From: Charina bottae
Lineage: Eukaryota > Chordata > Lepidosauria > Squamata > Charinaidae
Direction: 5' to 3'
DNA: 64,000 bases
NCBI GenBank assembly: GCA_023362775.1
Contig: JALMGJ010000018.1
Location: 1,488,001-1,552,000 of the forward strand
Position numbers and translations under genes: made by a program. Below the pieces are notes generated by a model. That model did no database searches. It had not been told where the DNA came from and worked only from the letters and a program-made list of their open reading frames with translations. Numbering within the stretch: the stretch's first letter is position 1; every line of letters begins with the position of its first letter. Positions 32,158 to 43,062 of this stretch are shown piece after piece.

Positions 32158-32379
32158 GAAATCCCCAGATTGAACAAGTGGAGCCTTAATGTACTGTTAC
32201 CGTTACAAGATGAGATAAAATTGAAGTGTCAACAGGAATTGAAGAGTTTATTCTGGACTAATTTCACTTCTGAAACTTCTTTAACTACAGTATGGGAAGC
32301 TAGTAAAGCATTTATGGGAGGGTTGTTCATCTCTCTTGCAACAAATAGAAGGACAGCCATGCAAAAGGCCAGGGATTAA
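32158..32379 (+). pseudogene. L1 ORF2 linker remnant (second L1 copy)
   Basis: The frame gives RLNKWSLNVLLPLQDEIKL, ELKSLFWTNFTSETSLTTVW and EASKAFMGGLFISLATNRR, matching the L1 ORF2 region 'W.LN..LL.D...tvWda.KA..RG..I' between endonuclease and reverse transcriptase. Because it lies right of reverse transcriptase pieces, it must come from a different L1 copy than the 21.8-28.9 kb remnants. Confidence 0.65.
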
Positions 32380-32387
32380 TTTCAAGA

Positions 32388-32497
32388 ATTTGCTTATTTA
32401 ATCAATTTATATCACTAGCCATCTCAACAAATAACTCTTGGCAGTGAACAGTATTAAAAAAGTAAAAATACAGAAACATACAAAAATTAAAATACAT
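32388..32497 (-). mobile_element. Decayed LINE tail
   Basis: 'atatcactagccatctcaac' and 'aactcttggcagtgaacag' are a diverged form of the accgcccatctc...ctctgggcggt tail seen elsewhere. Confidence 0.45.
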
Positions 32498-32498
32498 A

Positions 32499-32912
32499 GT
32501 TCGAATCCCCGCGCAACGAGGTGAGCTCTCGTTGCCAGTCCCAGCTCCTGTCGACCCAACATTTCGAAAGCTTAGCAAGTAGATAAATTGGGTACCACCT
32601 TAAGTGGGCAAATTTGCTGGCGTCCTGTCGGGGGTCGGCCACCGAACGGAAGATCTTCAATGGCGGCGACGGATCCCGAAGCAGTAACATCTACAGGACG
32701 TCAGCAGCCGGCTCCGACGCAAGGCATCATGGGACATGTAGTCCAGTAGCCACGGAAGAGTCGGTTCCCTTACCCCTTCCCTTAGCGCGCGGATTAATGG
32801 ATGTAATGTATAAAAATGAAATGTATACATGTATGTAAACCGCCTAGAGTCCTCCGTTAGGGAGGGGATAGGCGGGGTATAAATATCAATATAAATAAAT
32901 AAATAAATAGCA
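32499..32912 (+). mobile_element. Chimeric SINE: Sauria-like body with CR1/L2-type tail
   Basis: The 5' part 'gttcgaatccccgcgcaacg', 'aggtgagctctcgttgccag' and 'catttcgaaagcttagcaag' with 'gggtaccaccttaagtggg' aligns by eye with the Sauria-type SINE body. The BovB-like tail is absent. Instead the 3' end is 'gtaaaccgcctagagtcctc', 'gggaggggataggcggggta' and (AATA)n, a CR1/L2-type tail. The middle (about 32610-32790) is GC-rich and unlike either. Confidence 0.55.
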
Positions 32913-33089
32913 GCCAGGGAAACCGCAACATTAATTAGTAGAGCCACAGGACAGACCCCTTCACATACATGAGAGCCTCAGTCTTTCAAGTTTCAGAAGA
33001 ATGAGGTGACCTAGCAACCCTGAACTTCAGATTGTACTATCATGCCAGTTGCCTAACATGGATTTCAGAATGGATTATATTTTCTTATG

Positions 33090-33355
33090 GTTCAATCAAT
33101 GGAGGGGCAGGCTTCCACATGGGCTGTATTGATATATTTGGGTTTATATACACAGAAATAAACAATTTTTAAGAGACTATGTAATATTAAGCAACTTATT
33201 GATGGTTGGGATAAATATAGGAAAAGAATAAATCCAGATTTTCCCCCTGTTGCTTCCTTACTTCCTTACTTTTATGATGAAGAAAGTACTAAGAAATTTG
33301 CTAAATTGAGAGACAATCATATTTTTTTGCTATTCTTCACTCACTTGGTTCCAAT
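33090..33355 (+). pseudogene. L1 ORF2 C-terminal remnant, first part
   Basis: Fragments around 33180-33330 (QLIDGWDKYRKRINPDFPP, ESTKKFAKLRDNHIF) look like the C-terminal half of L1 ORF2. They lead to the stronger match at 33510-34150 on the other side of an inserted tail. Confidence 0.45.
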
Positions 33356-33409
33356 ACTCTCCAATAATAACTCTCCCGTTGGGGGAGTTGGGCGGTCATA
33401 TAAATTTAA

Positions 33410-33452
<43 letters not shown>

Positions 33453-33454
33453 AT

Positions 33455-33490
<36 letters not shown>
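33356..33490 (+). mobile_element. LINE tail with (AAAT)n and (AAGC)n
   Basis: 'ataactctcccgttggggga' and 'gttgggcggtcatataaatt' followed by (TAAA)n and (GCAA)n repeats form a short LINE-tail insertion splitting the L1 C-terminal region. Confidence 0.6.
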
Positions 33491-33491
<1 letters not shown>

Positions 33492-33509
33492 CAAGTGAAT
33501 TACAGAAAC

Positions 33510-34150
33510 AAGGGGGATATTGAGATATTAGACTGAATTTAAAAATCTTTTAAATCATGATACTGAACATTTACTGGGCTCAATTTATAATCTATTAGTG
33601 AAATAAGATATGAAACCTAAACAAGTCAAATATTATATAATTAAATGGATGCAAAATTTGAATATACTTACAGAGATGGAACAGCGGGAATTTCAATGGA
33701 AAAAGAATATTAAATACACTTTGAACATTGTACTTACACAGAACTGGTATAAGATGTTTTATCACCGGTATATTACTCCAGTCATGATTACTAAAACGAG
33801 TAACTCCTTTTCTGCAAAATGCTGGAAATACAATGAACACATTGGATTTTTATTCCATATGTGTTGGCAATGTTGCAAAGCTCAGCAATATTGGAAATTA
33901 ATTTATCATGGAATGGAACACATTTTGAAAGTCGTAATTCCTTTTCAACCTGAGATATTTTTTATTAAACTTCACTAAACCATATATTTCTTCAAACTAC
34001 ACTGAGCTGGCATTGTATATAATAACAGCTGCAAGGATTTTATATGCTTTTTGTTGGAAAAGATCTCTGATCCCCTCTATTGGAGAATGGTTAATCAAAC
34101 TCTGAGAATATACTTCAGTGTCTAGATTATGGGACATTTCCAATCAAGTT
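33510..34150 (+). pseudogene. L1 ORF2 C-terminus
   Basis: The frame at 33610-33978 includes IIKWMQNLNILTEMEQREFQ, NWYKMFYHRYITPVMI, SAKCWKYNEHIGFLFHMCWQ and CCKAQQYWKLI. The C-W-K-C...H-x3-W-x2-C arrangement of the L1 ORF2 C-terminal cysteine motif is recognisable, with one cysteine changed to tyrosine. Stops follow. It is a dead copy. Confidence 0.7.
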
Positions 34151-35654
34151 AGGTATTTCTGAATCCTACAGCTTCCAGTGGTAGTTATTGATAGAAATTG
34201 CTAGGGACATATGTCACACTGTGTGACATCATCACACCAGTTGGTCAATGATGGGACCTAGGCTATTGCCACACATAGGGTAATTCTACATCTTATGTCA
34301 TGGTGAGCAATCTTGAATGAAATGGTTTGGTCGGCAAGAATTCACGAGAGCATCGTTTTCCAAGGGATTGTCTTGATGGGTACATTCTGACAATTTCATA
34401 AACTCATCCTGGTCCAACTGATGGAATAGACAAGATTAAATTATGTGCTACCTCACCAGGAGATTGTAATAAAATCTAGTACCTCAAGGAAGGAAACAAA
34501 GCTGCTATTTTTGAGCCAAGATTAGGATGATCAAAAGAGGAGAATCTAAAGTCTTCCATCTCTTTAACTGTCTCCAGAACTGCTAATTTAAAGAAGCTTG
34601 AAACACCATGTTGGTAGAAAGAGCAAGCTGCTTTAATCTGAGAAAAGTTGCCGCGGGAGAGAGAAGGAAGGATCTCCAAGGATCTCCAGGCAAAGACCTC
34701 ACACCAAGGCTGACCTGAGTGTCCAGGAGGTATGAATAATCTAATTTACAGTATAATGGTATTTTACGGCATGATCTGACAAAGCTTAGCAGCGTTACGT
34801 CAAAGAACATATAATGTGATTAGCACAGAGGCGGTTTCCCTGGGGATGCAGTTTCTCTGAACGCTCCAAGCGAGTCAATAAATGTTTCAGCTGTTGATGC
34901 CTGGTGACTTGTTCCCTCCCCCGCCCAAAAAAGTAAAAATAAAATCCCGTATGTTTTGGTGCGGAAGAGGACAAATGGGAAAGGGCTACACAGATGATCA
35001 TCAAATTACAGTATGTTATGAATTTCACTAGAGATATTTTTAAAATAACAGCATTATTGATGTTTAAACCTGGAACTGATGTTAGAGCTCCTTGGGTAAA
35101 ATTTTGAAATTGGAAGTGAAATAAAAGTTTTAAAAAATTTTAAGGAGGAAACACACCCACTCATGTGTATGTCTCAACCAGAAAAAAATGGTCTGATGTA
35201 ATGTGGCCCTCCTGGAGGGAGGAAATGGAGGAGAATGAAGAAGATTTGGGTGCAATGTGAAACCAATGTGAGGGAGCCGGGCTCGGGCTCAGTTGAGTGG
35301 CTTGTCCCCCCTTCAGGATGGCAGATAATTCCCCCCTGACTTTGGTTGCAGAACTTCCTGGATTGGTGCAAGCAGAGTTATTGCTGCTTTGATGAGAAAT
35401 GTCTCCCTGCAGTTGATTTGACCACGGTGGGAGACCTCCTAAATCACTGGCTTTCAGAAAGCGAGAGCCAAACGTTGGTGTGGGTGATAGATTGCGAGCA
35501 GGAGCCCAGTGCAATAGCCAGAAAAGGCTGTTCAGCACAGTGAATGAAAGGAGGGCCTGCAAGAAAACCACCTTTTAAATAACCAGGAGTGACAGTTTTA
35601 CTACAGCAGCAAAGTTTAACATTCCTGTAGGTATGGGCACTCTCACCCTTTCAG
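34151..35654. other. Intergenic, nothing recognised
   Basis: About 1.5 kb without a nameable element. A small palindrome, gtcacactgtgtgac, occurs near 34210. Open frames around 35161-35571 have no family features. Confidence 0.4.
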
Positions 35655-35763
35655 TTACCCTGAAATTTAAGACACGTGGACTTCAACTCCCAGAATATGC
35701 TGGCTGGGGAATTCTGGGAGTTGAAGTCCACATGTCTTAAAGTTGCTAAGGTTGAGAAACCCT
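35655..35763. mobile_element. hAT-type MITE, family B, partial
   Basis: Both arms of the family B palindrome are present ('cacgtggacttcaactccca' and 'tgggagttgaagtccacatg'). The left terminal repeat has decayed, while the right end 'aaggttgagaaaccctg' is intact. Confidence 0.75.
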
Positions 35764-36113
35764 GCTCTAGGTGTTATATTTAAAAGAGTTTTTTTTTTTT
35801 AAAAAAAAATCTTTACATGGACCTCCCTCCCTCCCAAGCAGTTTTTTCTCTCTGTACCTAGTAGCATCTGGAATTTGGCTCTTTTTGCAAGCAGTGGCCA
35901 ATTCCAGGTAGGAATCCTTTGCGTGTTCCCTGCATTTTACCAAGCTGAAAAGATTTCCAGCATGCCTTGGAGAGGGTTTCATGTAAATCATCCCAATTTT
36001 GAAACTTTTAGGTAAAAAAAATCCAAACTATGTTACAGGCCCAGGTGCTTCAGAAATACTGACTAAAGTTGTTAAATGATTGGTTTATTTGTTGAAGCTA
36101 CATTTGTTTAAAC

Positions 36114-36326
36114 CAGTGTTTCTCAACCTCAGCAACTTTAAGATGTGTGGACTTCAACTCCCAGAATTCCCCAGCCAGCCATGAGAGACCGATCTGTATA
36201 CTTGCCTAAAGCCAAGAGTTGAGTTATTCATCCCCAAACATCTTCATCCCTTGTGGGCATGCTGGCTGGGGAATTCTGGGAGTTGAAGTCCACACATCTG
36301 AAAGTTGCCAAGGTTGAGAAACACTG
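36114..36326. mobile_element. hAT-type MITE, family B, with extra centre
   Basis: Ends cagtgtttctcaacct and aggttgagaaacactg are intact. Between the arms is a unique insert of about 80 bp ('gagagaccgatctgtatact' onward) not found in the short palindromic copies, so this may be closer to a longer parent form. Confidence 0.8.
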
Positions 36327-36502
36327 GACTACACTATTTCACATCATTGTTGAGAGGATAAATGGGAGGGAGGAGGAAGGAAAATTGCAGAAGCTCCTTA
36401 GAGGAGAGTTAGGATAATGTAGCCAATACAGAAACAATTGAGATCAAAGATATTCAATGAATTTCTAATGTGTTCTAAAAGGTGTGACATGACCTAAAAT
36501 AA

Positions 36503-36718
36503 AGGTAAAGGTAAAGGTTTTCCCCTGCACAGTCGTGTCCGACTCTAGGGGCCGGTGCTCATCTCCGTTTCTTAGCCGAAGAGCCAGTGCTGTCCGAAGA
36601 TGCTTCCGTGGTCATGTGGCCGGCATGACGCACGTGGAATGCTGTTACCTTCCTACCGAAGTGGTACCTATTCATCTACTTGCATTTGCATGCTTTCGAA
36701 TTGCTAGGTTGGCAAGAG
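36503..36718 (-). mobile_element. Sauria-type SINE, 5'-truncated
   Basis: It starts with the tail 'aaaggtaaaggttttcccct', then 'gtcgtgtccgactctagggg', and ends inside the body at 'gaattgctaggttggcaag'. The tRNA head is missing. Confidence 0.88.
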
Positions 36719-36976
36719 ATAAAATAAAAAAAAAATGACCGAAAATATCACTATAAAAATGCAGTTCAAATTATCTCCTATGCAAACACTCTGGATCGTT
36801 TAAGTTCTCCACCCTTTCTTAATATGCCATATTTTCATTTGCTTTTCATGCTGCTTCTAAACCACCTTGAAATATTAATCATAATATAAGATTAGCAAAC
36901 ATTTATATCCTAGATGGGCTCAGTGACTTTAAACCAACCATATTTACTCTGACAACTCTGTTTATTCGTGAAATAA

Positions 36977-37365
36977 TTTATAATGATGCGTGTTCTGCAA
37001 CTGAAAGTTGAGAATGGATGAACTATAATGCTGGTTTGCGCCCCTTAAGTGCAAGATACAGTGCAAATGTTGAACAAAAACAGTTGCATGACAAGAAAAA
37101 GAAGAAGAAGGGTTCCCTCCTGAAATCACTGGTGTTAAGAAGAATCTGTGGAGTTGGGCCATGGGCAAAAAATTAGCTCTTGGACCCAGCTTGACTGAAG
37201 AAATACTCCCATAAAGTATAGCAACCTGATCTTTAGAATGAACAGAGGCCAACTGTGAAGAGGTTTGCTCCTGGAAGACTCCCTGAACCTGGTTGGAAGA
37301 CTTCAGCAACGCCACGATGGCCTTGCTAATTGTCATGATGTCTGTGACCCCAATGATAAGCTCAT
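36977..37365 (-). other. Unassigned ~125-codon open frame
   Basis: A minus-strand frame from about 37365 (HELIIGVTDIMTISKAIVAL...) runs to a stop near 36962, with LLKSSNQVQGVFQEQ and HSKDQVAILYGSISSVKLG inside. An AATAAA word sits at the end of the frame. I recognise no domain. It could be a relic of a retroposed transcript or chance. There is no promoter or splice evidence. Confidence 0.2.
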
Positions 37366-37557
37366 GTAGTGGGGAAAATCAAAAGTTTTGTTCCGTTTGT
37401 AGACGTCAAGGGCAAACCTGTGGTGGTGATACCTGAGCAGAGGAAGCAAATTGAAACCTGAGGAAGAAAGTGGGGGAGGGGGCGTCTGTAAAGGGAAGGA
37501 CCCCACTCCTGTGTGTTGGGATGCCTCCCTGAGCTGCTGCCAAAGGTGGCTTTAAAA

Positions 37558-37973
37558 CAGTGTTTTTCAAACTTGCCCACTTTAAGATGGGTGGACTTCA
37601 ACTCCCAGAATTCCCTAGCCAGCATGCTGGCTGGGGAATTCTGGGAGTTGAAGTCCACCCATCATAAAGCCTGCTGGCCAGGGAATTCTGGGAGTTGAAG
37701 TCCACCCATCTTAAAGCCTGCTGGCCAGGGAATTCTGGGAGTTGAAGTCCACCCATCTTAAAGCCTGCTGGCTGGGGAATTCTGGGAATCGAAGTCCACC
37801 CATCTTAAAGCCTGCTGGCCAGGGAATTCTGGGAGTTGAAGTCCACCCATCATAAAGCCTGCTGGCCAGGGAATTCTGGGAGTTGAAGTCCACCCATCTT
37901 AAAGCCTGCTGGCCGGGGAATTCTGGGAGTTGAAGTCCACCCATCTTAAAGTGGCCAAGTATGAAAAACACTG
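37558..37973. mobile_element. hAT-type MITE, family B, with seven exact 47-bp units
   Basis: Ends cagtgtttttcaaact and agtatgaaaaacactg are flanked by ctttaaaa (37550-37557) and ctttaaac (37974-37981), an 8-bp duplication with one change. Inside, 'gaattctgggagttgaagtc' starts at 37636, 37683, 37730, 37777, 37824, 37871 and 37918, exactly 47 bp apart. The copy is 416 bp against 126 bp for the simple palindrome. Confidence 0.92.
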
Positions 37974-38321
37974 CTTTAAACTTTGCAATAGTTTCTGGGG
38001 CACGTGAGAGAGGAGGTCCTCAGATACCCAAGAAATACTCTGTTAAGCAGCTTGCAAGTTCCTCTGCTCCGTCCCTCCGATCCTGGGCACAAGGGCAGAG
38101 AACAGTTGCAGCCAGCCAGCCTGTCAGCTGAAGCATGGAACGCTTTCCCTCCTTTGGAAAGCGCGTCCAAAGGGGGTGGGCGCCTTTTCTGACATTTCCC
38201 CAGGCCGGCTGCTGTGCTGCTGAAATCAGTCCAGATCAGGTCCGTTTTTCTGTCTGGTTTCAAACCAGGCAGACCCACCTGACTCTAAGGCATAGCTTTC
38301 CAAACTGTGTGTCATGACACT

Positions 38322-38322
<1 letters not shown>

Positions 38323-38370
<48 letters not shown>

Positions 38371-39004
38371 AATCAATCAATCAATCAATCATACTTTTAT
38401 CACCGCCCATCTCCCCCCACAGAGGGGACTCTGGGCGGTTTACACAAAGTTGACAATTAAAACATATAAAAGCATATAAAATACCATACATAAATGTATA
38501 TCTATATAAATTAATTAAATATATAAAACCCAAGAGGCTCTGATGTTAAGTTTAAAAGAACTCTACGGAGCAAGCCATCCCCAAGAGGAGCTATTGCTCC
38601 CCCCATCCCAAGCGAGGTGGCAGAGCCAGGTCTTCAGTTGTTTCCGGAAGGTCATAAGTGTGGGGGCTAGCCTCACCTCCAGGGGCAGAATATTCCAGAG
38701 GGCGGGTGCCACTGCAGAGAATGCCCGCCTCCTGGACCCCGTCAGATGGAATTCTCTTGTAGACGGGGTCCGTAGCAAGCCCTCTCTGCATAACCGGGTG
38801 GAGCGGGTCGCTCTGGGGACGAGGCGGTCCTTTAGGTAACCTGGTCCCATGCCATGTAGGGCTTTAAAGGTGACAACCAACACCTTGAATTGGACCTGGA
38901 AGCAAACTGGTAACCAGTGCAGCTCATGCAGCAGAGGTGTCACATGTGCTGATCTTGAGGCACCCATAACTGCGTGCGCAGCCGCATCCTGGACCAGCTG
39001 AATT
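38323..39004 (-). mobile_element. CR1/L2-type LINE 3' end, copy 1 of a pair, with (TATC)n
   Basis: (TATC)n and (AATC)n at 38323-38390 precede the 'atcaccgcccatctcccc' tail and the reverse transcriptase end. Minus-strand motifs include TPLLHELHWLPVCFQVQFKV and TFKALHGMGPGYLKDRLVP. It is truncated near 39004. Confidence 0.88.
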
Positions 39005-39386
39005 TCTTGACCCCAGAGTGATTTCTTTCTCCCATAAATCCTACAACTGCTACTGCTTGATGAAAGCTCCAATAGATACTGTGGGGAGGGAGCCATGCAT
39101 AGCTGGCAAAAAGTTGAAGTTTTGAATGCTGCCAACTTACCCGGAGGGCGCTAGGGCCAACGGGAAGCGATGCAGTGCTGTGGCCGCCACGGATGAAACC
39201 TTCTCCGTGGCCAGGTGCTGATGTTACCAGCTCACCAGATGGACTGAGTGGGCAATTAAGGGAAGACCCGCCTGCAGTTCTGTCTGCAGCTGCTGTCTGA
39301 TCAGAAGCCACCTTCCATGGAGCTTCTCAGGGCAGGGAGCTGGGGAACATCACCAGGGAAGGCTACAAGCCCTGTAGCCGCTGGAG

Positions 39387-39484
39387 CAGTGTTTCTCCAC
39401 CTTGACAACTTTAAGATGTGTGGACTCCAACTCCCAGAATTCCCCAGCCAGCCATCTTAAAGTTACTAAGGTTGAGAAACACTG
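39387..39484. mobile_element. hAT-type MITE, family B, short copy
   Basis: Ends cagtgtttctccacctt and aaggttgagaaacactg with a collapsed centre. The flanks cgctggag and tgctagag agree at 6 of 8 positions. Confidence 0.75.
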
Positions 39485-39519
39485 TGCTAGAGAAACCAAC
39501 CCAGCAGCTTTCCGAACCG

Positions 39520-39967
39520 TATACATAATTTAATTAAATATATAAGATCCAAGAGGCTCTGATGTTAGGTTTTAAAGAACTCTACGGAGCAAGCAAACCC
39601 CAAGAGGAGCTATTACTCCCCCCATCCCAAGCGAGGTGGCAGAGCCAGGTCTTCAGTTGTTTCCGGAAGGTCATAAGTGTGGGGGCTAGCCTCACCTCCA
39701 GGGGCAGAATATTCCAGAGGGCGGGTGCCACTGCCGAGAAAGCCCGCCTCCTGGACCCCGTCAGGTGGAATTCTCTTATAGACGGGGTCCGAAGCAAGCC
39801 CTCTCTGCATAACCGGGTGGAGCGGGTCGATGCTCTGGGGACGAGGCGGTCCTTTAGGTAACCTGGTCCCATGCCATGTAGGGCTTTAAAGGTGACAACC
39901 AACACCTTGAATTGGACCCGGAAGCAAACTGGTAACCAATGCAGCTCACGAAGTAGAGGTGTCACAT
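39520..39967 (-). mobile_element. CR1/L2-type LINE 3' end, copy 2, nearly identical to copy 1
   Basis: From 'ttaattaaatatataaga' to 'agaggtgtcacatgt' it matches 38505-38945 with only scattered differences (for example caagccatcccc against caagcaaacccc). Such similarity over about 440 bp suggests local duplication rather than independent insertion of old elements. Confidence 0.85.
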
Positions 39968-40171
39968 GTCGCGACACACAGTTTAGCATGTTGCGAAACG
40001 GGGGTGCACGTGGTGGTGGTGCGCTGGTGCGTGCGGCGGTGGTAGTGTGTATGGCGGTGGCGGTGGCGGCGCACCATCAGCGCTTCCACGTTTTAGCGAG
40101 GCCACTGCCGCCGCCACACGCCCCGTTGGTGTGTCGCCAACGGCAGCACTTTGGAAAGCACTGCTCTAAGG

Positions 40172-42789
40172 GGTCCTGTTGGTGTTGGAGAAGAGTCCGC
40201 ATTGCTCAACAAACCACCCCGTGTGGCTGCTGATGTGTGTGAGGGGTGTTTTAACCATTAAAGAAACACGGGGCATATAGTTTTACATTGCCGCGTTGAC
40301 CCTGACTCCTTTAGGAAATGAACGTCTCTTTTCTCGGGAAAGTTTCTGAGATACTTTGATGAATGCTATGTCACCTGGCACTTTCTGGATCAAAGGACAA
40401 AGATCCCTAGAACGGGGTCCCGTTTTGTGTGGTTGTCTGCTGAAAAACATACATCCATTTAGGCAAGCCACTGTATTTAAAATCTTCTTCCTTAAACATG
40501 ATTAACCATGTACAACGCATGCATTACTCGGTCGGTCTATGAACAAAATAAAGATTTGATTGGTTGGGGATTAATTACTGTATAAACCAAACATGAGGAC
40601 AAGAATTTGTTTTTTTAAGATCCCTCTGACTGAAATAACTGAAGTGTATTTTCTTAACTGGTGGCCCGCCATAATAAAGTTTTATTAGTAGAAGAAAAGA
40701 AAACAAGGAAGATGGCCTCCCCCAAACTCAGGTTCAAGTCTTTCCTCAGCCATGGAAGCCCCTTTAGGCCAGTAGCCATCTCCAAACCCAACTTACCTCA
40801 TGGGGTTGTTGTTGGGAGTAGGGAGTATTTTAGTTCATAGAGGACAGATAAGATATGAATCTAAGGAATAAATAAGCCTAACGACTGTAAGGACAGGCAC
40901 TCTGTACTTTTTAAAGGGAAAGACGAGCATTAGCAGAATTTTGCTTGCAGCCCAAGACTGGGCTGTGCCAAAAATCCCCATTGGAATGGAAACTTACACC
41001 AATTTGCTCCTCGTGGAATCTTAGGCACCATTGTGGGGAGGCCAACCAACCCCATCACAGGTGGACCTTCAGCACTCTTGCCTTCTTGGCGTCTAGCACT
41101 TCATATAAACCTTTCAAGGCCACCAATCATCAAAGGTGTCAAGGAAGTTTACAAAACATAGCACCTTCCCCCCTGAAAAAGCTAGGTTAAAAAGCATTTT
41201 TGAAAGGCCTCCTTAAATGCCACATCACGTCTCACATTTTTGAATGGAGATTATCCCAGAGCTAAGTGACTAGTAAGAACATTGGTGTCTCCAAATCATT
41301 CGCCAGACCAAAGCTGTGTCCCTCATGATGGCTTTAATCACTGTGCGGATCTCACCAAGTCATGCCCTTTTCCAGGAATCTGTTAATCACATATTGGTTG
41401 GTTGGTTGGTTTGTTAGACTGAAGGGTTTATTCTTTAGAACACATTTTGTCCCAGTTCTCATTTGCTGTCATTTTGTGTGCTCTAGAGAAGCACCTTTGT
41501 GCCATCACGTGGACATCTGCTCCTGCACTAGGAGCTGGAACCTTTCTTCTAATGATGATGATGATGATGATGATGATGTAACTGAAACACTTTTTCGTTC
41601 GGCCTGGGCTAGAAGAAACCACTGTCAACATTACTGTTGATGAAAAGGAGGTCCTACTCATGAAGTTTTGCCTCCAAACTTTTGAGAGATGTGTTCCAAA
41701 TCTTCTTAGCATCGACAAACGTTATCATGGGAATCCCGCCAATTGGATAAGTTTTTTAAAAAAGGATACAGGCTCAGAGAAGGCTTTCTGCTTTGGGGGA
41801 AGGGGCTTTTCTGCTTCAGGAATGTCCCCTTTCAAAACCACCCTGAGATAACTTTTCAAAGGGAGCTTGTCTCTTGTCCAGGGCTAGCAGTTGTGCTGTG
41901 GTTTTGCCAATGGCTGACTTTGAAATGATAGAAGACCCCAGGCTGGTGAAATACTTCATCATGAAATCCACACAAGGGTCAGTGAACAGAATCAAACTTT
42001 GTACTTGTCTTCTTCTCTGGAATTATTCCATGCATTTGCTTGCTTTCTAATGAAATGTAGCTATAAGCAAATTAAACCCAGATTAGTTTGGTTTCCAAGG
42101 GAGGATGGAAATGGCAAATGGATGATTTAGCTTCCCTCCATATTCTCTCATCTACTTACATATGTAGCATTACCAATCTGGACCTTAAATGTCCCCTGCT
42201 CTTTCATCGGTGATCACCTGCAGACAGATTCCACACCCCAGTGGTTAGTATGATTTCTCTGCTGATTTTATTTTATTTAGGAGAAGGCCTTTTAAAAAAC
42301 GCACGTCAGTTTTGGCCTCCTGTTTTCTTGATTATTGGATTTGCTTGGTAATGGGAGATGAGCTCACCGCTCACTGGGAAAGATTAAGTACAGTATCACA
42401 ACTTGGCTGGTCTTAAAACAACTCCTTTCTGAATTCTATTTTGAAATCTCACCGCTTATATGGCCCAGTAATTGGAACAGATTGCCGTGAAGTTATTTGA
42501 AATAATGAGGCCTCTGCCTATCTACAAAAGGCTACACGATAAAGTCATTTAAAATAATAAGTGCTGTCTACTATGGATATGTACGTATGGGGAGATTAAG
42601 GTGGGCAATTCCTGAAGTTTTTTCTTTGAAGTACAAAAAAAAAAAAAGGAAAGAAAGAAGAAGAATATGGCCAGACTGAGATACTTTGAGGGCTGAAATG
42701 GAAAGTCTTGTTTTGCCACGCACACACTCACTGTCAGATCAAAATCGGCCAAAACCATTAGTAAGTGTCTCCCTCCTTCCCTCCTTCCA
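40172..42789. other. Intergenic, no gene; one microsatellite
   Basis: 2.6 kb of mostly unique-looking sequence. A (GAT)n microsatellite lies at about 41552-41578. No coding motif or recognised transposon. Several short open frames have no family signal. Confidence 0.4.
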
Positions 42790-42938
42790 GAGGTGTCCAC
42801 AGATTATGGTAAAAAAGTCAAGATGGTGGTCACAACACTGCAATTGAAGGACTAAAAATACATTAAAAAATAGGGAGAGCCTTGATCACACTGTTGTGGC
42901 CACCTTCTTGACTTTTTTGACCATACCCTGCAGACACA
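42790..42938. mobile_element. Palindromic MITE, GTGTCTGCAGGG family
   Basis: 'aaaaaagtcaagatggtggt' on the left and 'ggccaccttcttgacttttt' with 'gaccataccctgcagacac' on the right are inverted. It is the same family as 8139-8287, with a more diverged centre. Confidence 0.7.
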
Positions 42939-42945
42939 GCCAGAC

Positions 42946-43062
42946 ACACCCTCCCTCCCTCCCTCCCTCCCCCTCCCTTCCCTCCCCCTCCCTCCCCCTC
43001 CCTCCCCTCCCCTCCCCTCCCCTCCCCTTCCCTTCCCTTCCCTTCCCTTCCCTTCCCTGAGT
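42946..43062. repeat. Pyrimidine microsatellite (CCCT/CCCCT/CCCTT)n
   Basis: An almost pure C/T run adjoining the palindromic MITE. A (TG/CG) alternating stretch, gtgtgtgcgcgcgtgcgtgc, follows at about 43213. Confidence 0.9.

Larger units (their letters stand above)
38291..40163. mobile_element. hAT-type MITE, family C, split by a 1.64 kb insertion
   Basis: The left end catagctttccaaactgtg (38291 on) and the right end ctttggaaagcactg (to 40163) carry the same perfect 8-bp repeat, ctctaagg, outside them (38283-38290 and 40164-40171). The element's own sequence breaks after 'tgtgtcatgacacttt' and resumes at about 39968 with 'cgcgacacacagtttagc'. Everything between, including two LINE copies and a family B MITE, is therefore inserted material. 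Confidence 0.8.

Noticed and set aside
37558..37973. CRISPR-like array (regular repeats)
   Set aside because: The genome is vertebrate, the units are contiguous without unique spacers, and they derive from a hAT MITE arm.
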